This document shows positions 26,246-34,300 of a stretch of 64,000 bases of DNA, piece by piece. The stretch is taken from positions 6,696,001-6,760,000 of the forward strand of contig NZ_FYEY01000001.1 of the NCBI RefSeq assembly GCF_900187385.1, written 5' to 3'. Under the pieces are notes generated by a model that searched no databases, was not told the origin of the DNA, and was given only the letters and a program-made list of their open reading frames with translations. The position numbers and the translations under genes were made by a program. How positions within the stretch are numbered: position 1 is the first letter of the stretch; each line of letters opens with the position of its first letter. Source of the DNA: Streptomyces sp. 2114.4. Its GTDB lineage: Bacteria; Actinomycetota; Actinomycetes; Streptomycetales; Streptomycetaceae.

Positions 26246-26989
26246 ATGGCCGGTGATGCGCTGATTGAACTGCGCGGGGTCAACAAGCACTACGGAAAAC
26301 TGCATGTCCTGCGGGACATCGACCTCACCGTCGGCCGCGGGGAGGTGGTCGTGGTCATCGGGCCCTCCGGGTCCGGGAAGTCCACCCTGTGCCGGGCCAT
26401 CAACCGCCTGGAGACCGTCGAGTCGGGCACCATCGAGCTGGACGGCCGGCCGCTGCCCGAAGAGGGCCGCGCACTGGCCCAGTTGCGGGCCGAGGTCGGC
26501 ATGGTCTTCCAGTCCTTCAACCTCTTCGCCCACAAGACGGTGCTGGACAATGTGATGCTGGCGCCGATAAAGGTCCGGAAGAAAAAGAAGGACGAGGCCG
26601 CGCGGCGCGCCCGTGAACTCCTGGACCGGGTGGGGCTCGCCTCCCAGGCCGAAAAGTATCCGGCACAGCTCTCCGGCGGCCAGCAGCAGCGCGTCGCCAT
26701 CGCCCGCGCACTGGCCATGGACCCCAAGGCGCTGCTCTTCGACGAACCGACCTCCGCCCTCGACCCGGAGATGATCAACGAGGTGCTGGAGGTCATGCGG
26801 CAGCTCGCCCGGGACGGCATGACGATGGTCGTGGTCACCCATGAGATGGGCTTCGCCCGCTCTGCCGCCAACCGTGTGGTGTTCATGGACGACGGCCGCA
26901 TCGTCGAGGACCGCACCCCCGAGGACTTCTTCACCGCGCCGCGCAGCGAACGGGCGAAGGACTTCCTCTCCAAGATCCTCAAGCACTGA
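26246..26989 (+). CDS. gluA: Glutamate-type ABC transporter ATPase
   Basis: This 247-aa ATPase energises uptake of a polar amino acid, probably glutamate. Walker A is GPSGSGKST (about residues 38-46), the Q-loop FQSFNLF, the signature LSGGQQQRVAIARAL, Walker B ALLFDEPTSALD and the H-loop VTHEMGFA. A GGCAGG site lies seven bases before ATG 26246. It is first in a compact four-gene operon: the next start is 14 bases after its stop. Assignment to glutamate rests on family likeness and gene order, so aspartate or glutamine remain possible. Confidence 0.92.
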   Translation: MAGDALIELRGVNKHYGKLHVLRDIDLTVGRGEVVVVIGPSGSGKSTLCRAINRLETVESGTIELDGRPLPEEGRALAQLRAEVGMVFQSFNLFAHKTVLDNVMLAPIKVRKKKKDEAARRARELLDRVGLASQAEKYPAQLSGGQQQRVAIARALAMDPKALLFDEPTSALDPEMINEVLEVMRQLARDGMTMVVVTHEMGFARSAANRVVFMDDGRIVEDRTPEDFFTAPRSERAKDFLSKILKH

Positions 26990-27003
26990 ACGGGGGTGCC
27001 GTG

Positions 27004-27942
27004 ATGCCGCACTGCCACTCCTCGCCCCTGCGCCGCGTCCTCGTGGGCTGCGTGCTCGTCGTGTTCGCCGTGCTCGCGCTGGCCCTCGCCGGCTGCGGCC
27101 GGGAAGGAAGCCCGCCGGTCAAGGGCCCCAAGGGCAGCGAGTTGCCGCACTATCCGGTCGCCAAGAACTTCTCGCTGCCCGCCTCCCCGACCTGGGTACG
27201 GGCCAAGCGCCGCGGCCACCTCATCATCGGCGTCAAGGAGGACCAGCCCTATCTCGGCGAGAAGGACCCGGCCACCGGCCAGTACACCGGCTTCGACATC
27301 GAGATCGCCAAGATGATGTCCGCCGCCCTCGGCTTCCCGCCGCACACCATCCAGTTCCAGACGATCGCCTCCGCCAACCGCGAGACGGCCCTGCAGAACG
27401 GCCAGATCGACCTCTACGTCGGCACCTACACCATCAACGCCAAGCGCAAGAAGCTGGTGGGCTTCGCCGGCCCGTACTACATGGCCGGCCAGTCGCTGCT
27501 GGTGCGCACCGACGAGCACGACATCAAGGGGCCGCAGGACCTGGCCGGCAAACGGGTCTGCTCGGCGGCCGGCTCGACCCCCTTCCAGCGCATCCAGGCC
27601 GAGTACCCCAAGGCCGTGCTGGTCGCCTACGACACCTACTCGGTGTGCGTCGACAACCTGCTCACCTACCAGGTCGCCGCGGTCACCACCGACGACGCGA
27701 TCCTGCTGGGCTACGCGGCCAAGGCGCGCGACGAGCTGAAGGTGGTCGGCAAGCCGTTCTCCCTGGAGCCGTACGGCATCGGCGTGCCCCGCGGCGACAA
27801 CGCGCTGCGGTTCGCGCTCGACGACGCCCTCGCCGCGAACGAGAAGAACGGCAACTGGAAGAAGGCGTACGAAGCGACCCTCGGCCTGTCCGGAGCCCCC
27901 GCCCCCAAGCCGCCCCCGATCGACCGCTACCCGGCGACCTGA
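27004..27942 (+). CDS. gluB: Glutamate-type ABC transporter binding lipoprotein
   Basis: This 312-aa solute-binding protein has a lipoprotein signal (hydrophobic run to LALALAGC, lipid on the Cys). The mature domain starts IIGVKEDQPYLGEKDP and has the SBP-3 fold marks GFDIEIAKMMSAALG, QIDLYVGTYTINAKR and GKRVCSAAGSTPFQ. Two further Cys (VCSAA and SVCVDNL) may form the disulfide seen in actinobacterial glutamate-binding proteins. ATG 27004 is preferred to GTG 27001 on spacing from the GGGGG tract. It delivers substrate to GluC/GluD. Confidence 0.92.
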   Translation: MPHCHSSPLRRVLVGCVLVVFAVLALALAGCGREGSPPVKGPKGSELPHYPVAKNFSLPASPTWVRAKRRGHLIIGVKEDQPYLGEKDPATGQYTGFDIEIAKMMSAALGFPPHTIQFQTIASANRETALQNGQIDLYVGTYTINAKRKKLVGFAGPYYMAGQSLLVRTDEHDIKGPQDLAGKRVCSAAGSTPFQRIQAEYPKAVLVAYDTYSVCVDNLLTYQVAAVTTDDAILLGYAAKARDELKVVGKPFSLEPYGIGVPRGDNALRFALDDALAANEKNGNWKKAYEATLGLSGAPAPKPPPIDRYPAT

Positions 27943-27960
27943 GCCGCCAAGGACTGACCG

Positions 27961-28605
27961 ATGAACGTTCTCCTCGACAACCTCTCCCTCTACGGGAAGG
28001 GCCTGCTGGGCACCGTCGAACTCACCGTCTTCGCCTCGCTGCTCGCGCTCGTCCTCGGTTTCCTGATGGCCGCGTTCCGGGTGGCGCCGGTCGGCTCCCT
28101 GCGGGCCTTCGGCACGGCCTGGGTGACGGTGCTGCGCAACACGCCGCTTACGCTGCTGTTCTTCGCGGTGGTGCTGGGCCTGCCACGCTTCGGCTTCGTC
28201 CTGCCCTTCAACCTCTTCGCCATCCTGGCACTGGGCTGCTACACCTCCGCCTTCATCTGCGAGGCGGTGCGCTCCGGCATCAACACCGTGCCGGTCGGCC
28301 AGGGCGAGGCGGCCCGCAGCCTGGGCATGACCTTCCCGCAGACGCTCGGTGACATCGTCCTGCCGCAGGCCTTCCGGTCCGTCATCCCGCCCATCGGCTC
28401 CACCCTGATCGCGCTCGCCAAGAACTCCGCGATCGCCGGCGCCTTCAGCGTCACCGAACTGCTGGGGGTCTACAAACCGCTCAGCGAGATGGGTTACGCC
28501 ATCATCTGGACCTTCGTCTGGATCGCCGTCGGCTATCTGATCGTGACCCTGACCATCAGCGCGCTCTTCAACGTGCTGGAGAAGCGCTTCGGAGTCGCCC
28601 GATGA
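27961..28605 (+). CDS. gluC: Glutamate-type ABC transporter permease 1
   Basis: This 214-aa His/Glu/Gln/Arg/opine-type permease has five to six helices. The N-terminal signature LLDNLSLYGKGLLGTVELTV and the cytoplasmic coupling loop EAARSLGMTFPQTLGDIVLP (EAA motif) are typical. AAGGAC precedes ATG 27961. It overlaps gluD by the ATGA at 28602-28605, which indicates translational coupling. Confidence 0.92.
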   Translation: MNVLLDNLSLYGKGLLGTVELTVFASLLALVLGFLMAAFRVAPVGSLRAFGTAWVTVLRNTPLTLLFFAVVLGLPRFGFVLPFNLFAILALGCYTSAFICEAVRSGINTVPVGQGEAARSLGMTFPQTLGDIVLPQAFRSVIPPIGSTLIALAKNSAIAGAFSVTELLGVYKPLSEMGYAIIWTFVWIAVGYLIVTLTISALFNVLEKRFGVAR

Positions 28606-29465
28606 CCACCGCCCTCTACGACGTCGCGGGCCCGCGGACCAGGCAGCGCCACCGGCTCTACGGCCTGGTCTCCACGGTACTGATCCTCGCCCTGATCGGC
28701 TGGATCCTCTACCTCCTCTTCGCCACCGGCCAGTTCACCGCGGCGAAGTGGAATCCCTTCACCTACAAGGGAATTCAGGAGCTCCTGCTGCGGGGCCTCG
28801 GCAACACCCTGAAGGCCTTCGCCCTCGCGGCGGTGCTGTCGCTGGCGCTGGGCGGAGTGCTGGCGACCGGCCGGCTCTCCGAGCACCGGACCGTGCGCTG
28901 GCTGTGCACGCTGCTGGTGGAGTTCTTCCGCGCCATGCCCGTACTGGTCATGATCTTCTTCATCTATGTGGCGGTGAAGGCGGAGCCGCTGGTCGCCCTG
29001 GTCACCGGACTGACGCTCTACAACGGCTCGGTGCTCGCCGAGGTCTTCCGTACCGGCGTCCACTCCGTCGACCGAGGACAGCGGGAGGCCGCCTACGCAC
29101 TGGGCATGCACAAAACGCAGGTGATGACGCAGGTCCTGGTGCCGCAGGCGGTCCGGGCGATGCTCCCGGCGATCATCAGCCAGCTGGTGGTCGCCCTGAA
29201 GGACACCTCGCTCGGCTACCTCATCACCTACGAGGAGTTCCTGCACGCGGGCAAGCTGATCGCCTCCAACCTCGACTACGACCTGCCGTTCATCCCCGTC
29301 GTCATGATCATCTCGCCGATCTACATCGGGATGTGCATGCTGCTGTCCTGGCTGGCCCACTGGGTTTCCCGGCGCCAGCGGCGCAACCCCAAGGTGGAGG
29401 CCACCGAGGTGGCCGCCCCGGAGCCGGGCACCTTGCTGCCGGGGGGCCGACGACCGGCGGGGTGA
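28602..29465 (+). CDS. gluD: Glutamate-type ABC transporter permease 2
   Basis: This 287-aa partner permease has a longer N-terminus with an extra first helix (STVLILALIGWILYLLF), the coupling loop REAAYALGMHKTQVMTQVLV and the helix-rich core LLRGLGNTLKAFALAAVLSL. It ends in a polar cytoplasmic tail. It is the last gene of the gluABCD operon; a minus-strand gene converges on it with 27 bases between the stops. Confidence 0.92.
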   Translation: MTTALYDVAGPRTRQRHRLYGLVSTVLILALIGWILYLLFATGQFTAAKWNPFTYKGIQELLLRGLGNTLKAFALAAVLSLALGGVLATGRLSEHRTVRWLCTLLVEFFRAMPVLVMIFFIYVAVKAEPLVALVTGLTLYNGSVLAEVFRTGVHSVDRGQREAAYALGMHKTQVMTQVLVPQAVRAMLPAIISQLVVALKDTSLGYLITYEEFLHAGKLIASNLDYDLPFIPVVMIISPIYIGMCMLLSWLAHWVSRRQRRNPKVEATEVAAPEPGTLLPGGRRPAG

Positions 29466-29492
29466 GCCGCTGGGGCACGTGCCGGGGAACCG

Positions 29493-31094
29493 CTAATCGC
29501 GCACGGGCACCGACACATACGACGGATCGTTCGCCGGGGAGGAGAAGGTCAGCCGGGCGCCGCTCGGGTTGTGCTCGTTGTACAGCGGGTCGACGGTGTC
29601 CACGACCACCGCGAGACGGTGGCCGGCCGGGACGTCGTAGGCCGTGGAGAACAGATCCAGGTCGACGCCGAAGGGCTGGTTCGGTGTCTTGTCGTGGAAG
29701 GTGTACGGCGCGTGGGTGACCAGCTTGCCGATGCCGAGCGGGCCCACGTCGTAGAGGTAGGCGATGGCGGTGCCGCTCTCCGCGGTGCTGGTCAGGGTGG
29801 TGTGCAGCCGAGTGGTTCCCCTGACCCGCTGCCCGGTGTCGTAGCGCTCGGACTGCCAGACGGCGGCCAGGGAGCGCGGCAGCAGCGGGATCGAGGCCAT
29901 CGGCGGCAGCCGGAGGAACTGGTCCAGCATGCTGGAGAGAATGACCAGCCCGCCGTTGGCGCCGGAGTCCCAGTTGGTGTGGAGCTGCTTGCTGCCGCCC
30001 AGCTCGATCCGGCGCTGCGCGGACGGGACGTCCTGCCAGCTCTTGTAGCCCTCGTACGCGCCGGTGGAACGGGACTTGAGCAGCACCGGCGACTCCCGGT
30101 CGATGCCGTTGTCCGCGCCCTTGAGGTAATGATCGAACCACCGCTGGGTGTCGGTCCAGGTGTCGTTGGGCAGCCCGAACAGGCCGAGCCCTTCGGCCGT
30201 GGCGTGATCACCGGGACGGAATTCGAGCCGCTTGGGGCCGGTCAGCTTCTCGTAGAAGTCGGCGGTCTGGTTGGGCGGGAAGATGGAATCGCCCCAGGCG
30301 TTGCCCAGCATGATGGCGGTGCCGTTGGCGTTGATCCTGTCGAGGTAGGTGGCGGGGGAGCGCTTGCGGCCCCACGCGATCAGGTCCTTCTCCTTGTCCA
30401 GGTTCGAGGCGAGGAAGTCCTTCATGATGGTGCGGAATTCGGGGCTGGGGCGTCCGGTCAGCTCGCCCGTGCCGCCCAGGAACGACGCGGCCTGCCGGTG
30501 CTCCGTGCGGCCGCTGTAGATCGAGCCGACGAGATCGCCCCAGCCGCTGAGGGCCGCAACGACCTTGATCCGTTTGTCGAACGCGGAGGCCAGCAGGCTG
30601 ATCCCGGCACCGTAGGAGACCCCGCCCATCCCGACCTTTTGCGGATCGGCCGGCGTGTGGGCCAGTGTCCAGTCGATGACCTTCGAGGCGTCGGCGACGT
30701 CCTTCGGACCGGCCGTATCGATCTCTCCGCCGGACTGCCAGAAGCCGCGTGAGTTGTATCCGACGACGACATAGCCCGCCTCGGCCAGCTTCTTGGCCTG
30801 TGCCATGTACTCGATCTGCGGCATCGACCAGCTGGTGGGCAGCACGATGACGGGGTAACGCCGGGTTCCGTCGGCACCGGCCGGAGTGAAGACATTCGCC
30901 TTGAGGGTGGTGCCGCCGTCGCCCTGGATGTCGACGAACCGCACGGAGGGGGTGCCCGACACCGCTGCCGTGGGAGCGGATTGCGGCGTTGCCGCCTCGG
31001 CGGTGGCCGGCGCGCCGGCGAGGACCGTGGTGGCCAGCACCGCCGCGGAGACGGTGCTGACCGCGGCGCGCAGTGTCGTACGGGAGGGCCTCAT
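29493..31094 (-). CDS. Secreted CocE/NonD-type (S15) hydrolase
   Basis: This is a 533-aa exported serine hydrolase. After a Sec or twin-Arg-like signal (MRPSRTTLRAAVSTVSAAVL, cleavage near ATAEA), the alpha/beta domain has VIVLPTSWSMPQ, the nucleophile elbow GMGGVSYGAGISLL, a cap region and the His in FRPGDHATAEG. The C-terminal beta sandwich (TTRLHTTLTSTAESGTAIAY to RLAVVVDTVDPLYNEHNP) is the jelly-roll seen in X-Pro dipeptidyl-peptidase and CocE relatives. ATG 31094 was chosen because it opens the signal and has GGAG about eight bases before it. The substrate, peptide or ester, cannot be told. Confidence 0.88.
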   Translation of the reverse strand: MRPSRTTLRAAVSTVSAAVLATTVLAGAPATAEAATPQSAPTAAVSGTPSVRFVDIQGDGGTTLKANVFTPAGADGTRRYPVIVLPTSWSMPQIEYMAQAKKLAEAGYVVVGYNSRGFWQSGGEIDTAGPKDVADASKVIDWTLAHTPADPQKVGMGGVSYGAGISLLASAFDKRIKVVAALSGWGDLVGSIYSGRTEHRQAASFLGGTGELTGRPSPEFRTIMKDFLASNLDKEKDLIAWGRKRSPATYLDRINANGTAIMLGNAWGDSIFPPNQTADFYEKLTGPKRLEFRPGDHATAEGLGLFGLPNDTWTDTQRWFDHYLKGADNGIDRESPVLLKSRSTGAYEGYKSWQDVPSAQRRIELGGSKQLHTNWDSGANGGLVILSSMLDQFLRLPPMASIPLLPRSLAAVWQSERYDTGQRVRGTTRLHTTLTSTAESGTAIAYLYDVGPLGIGKLVTHAPYTFHDKTPNQPFGVDLDLFSTAYDVPAGHRLAVVVDTVDPLYNEHNPSGARLTFSSPANDPSYVSVPVRD

Positions 31095-31386
31095 CTTCTG
31101 CTCCAGATCTCGATGCGGGCCGGCCGCAACGCTGTCCGAGAGGGACAGGTGGGGCGCACGGTGACCCGATTTTGACTGGAGAGTAAGGTCCACTCCTTAC
31201 CTGAGGTAACCCATCGGTAGGTTACGGGTGGGTAACGCCCTTGCGGCCAGGGGGAGTCGGGGGTGGGGGCGGCGAGGATGGGCGTTGGCGACCGGCGAGG
31301 GCGAGGGGCGGGGGGAGTGGCGCCCGGGGCACCGTTCGATGAGAGTGAGCGTCAGATCTGGGCGGGGTGCGCGACCGCGGTGGTGC

Positions 31387-32244
31387 TCAGCCTTGCGGTG
31401 CGGTCGTTGTCGCGGTCGTTGCCGAGGCCTTCGGCAGTGAGTTGAGGAAGTCGTGCAGTGCCGCGTTGAAGGTATGCGGCTGCTCCAGGTTCGGCATGTG
31501 GGCCGCCTGTTCGATGATCGTCAGACGGGAATCCGGGATGCGTTCGTGGAGGTGGCGGGCGTCGCTCACCGGGGTGTAGGTGTCCTCGGTGCCGACCACC
31601 ACCAGGGCCGGCACCGTGATGCGGGGCAGCAGTTCGGTGTAGTCGGGGCGTTCGGCGCGGCCGCGCAGGGCGGCGGCCGCGCCTTCGGGGGGCGTGGTGG
31701 TCATCATCTCCAGGACGTGCGCGGCGACGTCCGGCCGGGCGGCGATGGTGTCCGGGGAGACCATCTTGTCCAGCACCTCGTGCGCGTAGTCGGCCATGCC
31801 CTCGCGGAGCAGCCGCTCCGCCATGTCGTACCGCGCGGTCTTGCCGTCCGGGGTCTCCGCCGCGGCGAAGGTGTCGGCGAGCAGCAGGGCGCTGATCCGT
31901 TCAGGAAAGAGCCGGTAGCACTCCATGACGATCTGACCTCCCATGGAGAGGCCGCCGAGGGTGCAGCGCTCGATCCCGAGGTGGTCGAGCAGGTCGACGA
32001 GGTCCCGGGCGAACGTCGCCAGCGGGGTTTTGCCGGGGGCCGTGGTGGTACCGGTGGTCATCGTGCTGTCCCCGTAGCCCCGGAGGTCCGGGGCGATCAC
32101 CCGATGGCCGGCCCGGCTGAAGTACTCGGTCTGCGGGCGCCACATCGAACGGTTGAAGGGGTGCCCGTGTACGAGCACCAGTGGCTCGCCGCTGCCCTCG
32201 TCCTCGTACCCGACGGTGATCTCTCGGCGAAAGACCGGTCCCAT
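31387..32244 (-). CDS. Alpha/beta hydrolase
   Basis: This is a 285-aa cytoplasmic hydrolase. LVLVHGHPFNRSMWRPQ holds the oxyanion turn, GGLSMGGQIVMECY the nucleophile Ser, VVGTEDTYTPVSDARH the acid and QAAHMPNLEQPHTF the His. The layout matches 3-oxoadipate-lactonase-like and related esterases (~270-290 aa). ATG 32244 has GAGGAGA about nine bases upstream; the frame is open further but without signal or bias. It is divergent from the MocR gene across 101 bases, which suggests MocR controls it. Confidence 0.88.
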   Translation of the reverse strand: MGPVFRREITVGYEDEGSGEPLVLVHGHPFNRSMWRPQTEYFSRAGHRVIAPDLRGYGDSTMTTGTTTAPGKTPLATFARDLVDLLDHLGIERCTLGGLSMGGQIVMECYRLFPERISALLLADTFAAAETPDGKTARYDMAERLLREGMADYAHEVLDKMVSPDTIAARPDVAAHVLEMMTTTPPEGAAAALRGRAERPDYTELLPRITVPALVVVGTEDTYTPVSDARHLHERIPDSRLTIIEQAAHMPNLEQPHTFNAALHDFLNSLPKASATTATTTAPQG

Positions 32245-32345
32245 GAAAGGCGTCTCCTCTGCTGTGGCTTGACTCCTCGATGCTATAGAGGGCAATCTCT
32301 CGGCACAATGTAAATAATGTACTCGGTGCAATATGGAAGTGATCG
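32245..32345. promoter_or_regulatory. Shared divergent promoter region, MocR candidate operator
   Basis: The short AT-rich intergenic region holds a direct repeat AATGTA at 32307-32312 and 32316-32321 (9-base period). The related words CACAATG and TGCAATAT are nearby. Direct repeats are usual MocR operators, and the region would serve both divergent genes. Confidence 0.45.
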
Positions 32346-33674
32346 ATGGACGACTATCGCGTGATCGCCGATGAGCTCGCGGCCGACATCGCCGCCGGCC
32401 GGCTCCGCCCCGGGGACCGGCTGCTGCCGCTGCGCAGGTTCGCCAGGAACCGGCGCATCGCCAGCTCCACGGCGGCCCGGGTGTACCGGGAATTGAGCCG
32501 GCGCGGGCTGACGGTGGGGGAGGTCGGGCGCGGTACTTTCGTGCGCACCGCCGCGCCCGCGGCCGAGCCCGCCCTGGCCGAACCGGGCGGGGCCAGGGTC
32601 GACCTGGAGATGAACTTCCCCGTCCTGCCGCACCACCCCGCGCTCCTGGCCAAGAGCCTGGAGCATCTGGTGCGCCCCGACGCGCTGGCCGACGCGCTCC
32701 GCCCGGTGGGCGCCGCCGGCACGGCCGTGGCCCGCCGGACCGCGGCCGCCCACCTCGCCCGCGCCGACTGGGCTCCGGACCCCGGACAGCTGCTCTTCGC
32801 GGGCAACGGCCGGCAGGCGGTGGCCGCGGCGGTCGCCGCACTGGTCCCGGCCGGTGAACGCCTCGGCGTCGAAGCGCTCACCTACCCCGTCGTCAAGGGC
32901 ATCGCGGCCCGCCTCGGGGTCACGCTCGTCCCGCTCGCCATGGACGAGCACGGCCTGACCCCCGAAGCGCTGCGGGCCGCCGCTCCGCTGCGCGCCGTCT
33001 ACGTCCAGCCGGCCCTGCACAATCCGCTCGGCACCACCATGCCCGGCCCGCGGCGTGCGGAACTCGCCGCCGCTGTACGGGAGTTGGGCATCAGCGTCAT
33101 CGAGGACGCCATCTACGGCTTCCTCCGCGACGACCTGCCGCCGCTCGCGGCCCTCGCGCCGGAGCGCACCGTGGTCGTCGACAGCCTCTCCAAGCGGCTC
33201 GCGCCCGGCCTGTCGCTGGGGTTCCTCACGGTGCCCACGGACACCACCCAGGACTTCGCGACCGCACTGAGGTCGGGGACCTGGGCGGCCTCCCGCTTCG
33301 CGCTCGACGCCGCCACCCGCTGGATGGCCGACGGCACCGCGGCGGCCGTCGAGGAGGAGAAGCGCAGCGACGCCGCCGCGCGCCAGCTGATCGTTGCCGA
33401 TAGGCTCGCCGGCTTCCGGGTCCGGGCCGATCCGCGGGCGTATCACTGCTGGTGGGAGCTGCCGGATCCCTGGCGGGCCGATACCTTCGTCGCCGCCGCT
33501 GCCCGCCGCGGCATCGCGGTCACTCCGTCCGGGGCGTTCGCCGTCGGTCCGGGCCACGCCCCGGACGCCGTACGCCTGGCCCTCGCCTCGCCGCCCGTCG
33601 ACACGCTGGCCGGGGCGCTCGATGTGCTGGCCGGGCTGGCGCGGGGGATGCCGGAGGACAGCGTGCCGGAGTGA
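32346..33674 (+). CDS. MocR-type GntR/aminotransferase regulator
   Basis: This is a 442-aa fusion regulator. Residues 1-70 are a GntR winged helix (ADELAADIAAGRLRPGDRLL, then SSTAARVYRELSRRGLTVGE). Residues about 90-440 are a fold-type I aminotransferase domain with YVQPALHNPLGTTMPGPRR, IEDAIYGFL and the PLP lysine in VVDSLSKRLAPGLSLGF. MocR proteins sense PLP or amines through this domain and control divergent neighbours, here the alpha/beta hydrolase. It has its own start 3' of the AT-rich operator region. Confidence 0.9.
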   Translation: MDDYRVIADELAADIAAGRLRPGDRLLPLRRFARNRRIASSTAARVYRELSRRGLTVGEVGRGTFVRTAAPAAEPALAEPGGARVDLEMNFPVLPHHPALLAKSLEHLVRPDALADALRPVGAAGTAVARRTAAAHLARADWAPDPGQLLFAGNGRQAVAAAVAALVPAGERLGVEALTYPVVKGIAARLGVTLVPLAMDEHGLTPEALRAAAPLRAVYVQPALHNPLGTTMPGPRRAELAAAVRELGISVIEDAIYGFLRDDLPPLAALAPERTVVVDSLSKRLAPGLSLGFLTVPTDTTQDFATALRSGTWAASRFALDAATRWMADGTAAAVEEEKRSDAAARQLIVADRLAGFRVRADPRAYHCWWELPDPWRADTFVAAAARRGIAVTPSGAFAVGPGHAPDAVRLALASPPVDTLAGALDVLAGLARGMPEDSVPE

Positions 33675-33708
33675 CGGAGGGGCGCCGTTCACCGCGGAGC
33701 AATTCGCC

Positions 33709-33740
33709 CCGGTGCATGGCACCGCGGTGCCATGCACCGG
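33709..33740. repeat. Perfect 32-bp palindrome
   Basis: Each half is CCGGTGCATGGCACCG and its exact complement, with no spacer. It lies 35 bases after the MocR stop and 76 before the stop of the converging small gene. It may act as a two-way terminator or a dimer-binding site. The zero-length loop favours protein binding or cruciform over a simple terminator. Confidence 0.85.
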
Positions 33741-33815
33741 TGTGGGGTTCGCCGCGGGGCCGCGCGGGTGCCCGGTCCAGGGGCCCGGCTCGGGTGCTTG
33801 GTGCGAGTGCCCGGT

Positions 33816-34115
33816 TCAGGTGCCGCTCATCAGCTCCGAGAGTCCGGTGCGCCATTCGGCGGCGTTCATCACCGGCCGCAGCGAGACCTTCGCGTTCAGG
33901 TCCATGAAGAAGGATTCGAGGAGAGTCGGCATCTGCGAGGACTCCCTCATGTCGAAGTAGAAGAAGGCGGTGCGCTCGCCGTCGTCGAGGGTGAAGTAGG
34001 CGGCCTCCGGCTGCAGAGCGGCGAAGGCCGACTCCATGATCTTCGACAACTGGCCGCTCTGGATCAGTTCGTTGCCGGTCCGGGTAGGTATCCGGGCCGT
34101 CAGGACCATCCTCAT
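33816..34115 (-). CDS. 99-aa hypothetical protein
   Basis: This is a small soluble protein starting MRMVLTARIPTRTGNELIQS with alternating strands and helices (KIMESAFAALQPEAAYFTLD, then FFYFDMRESSQMPTLLESFF). The pattern resembles a dimeric ferredoxin-like alpha/beta barrel domain. ATG 34115 has GAGGAG eight bases upstream; the GTG at 34124 would overlap that site. No named family is recognised and there is no operon partner on this strand. Confidence 0.75.
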   Translation of the reverse strand: MRMVLTARIPTRTGNELIQSGQLSKIMESAFAALQPEAAYFTLDDGERTAFFYFDMRESSQMPTLLESFFMDLNAKVSLRPVMNAAEWRTGLSELMSGT

Positions 34116-34300
34116 CGGGCTCACTCCTCGCTGGAGTGTGTGGATCGTGGGGGTAGGGGGTGGGAGTGGTGGTGCGGAGGGGCAAGGGGAGGGGATCGTT
34201 CTCTGTTTTCAGGGTCTCACGCTCCGGGAGCCGGGGCCCGGTCCGGCGGCCGGGGGCCGGCGAAGCCGTCGGGGCCGCCCGGAAGCCGGCCGGGACCGCT

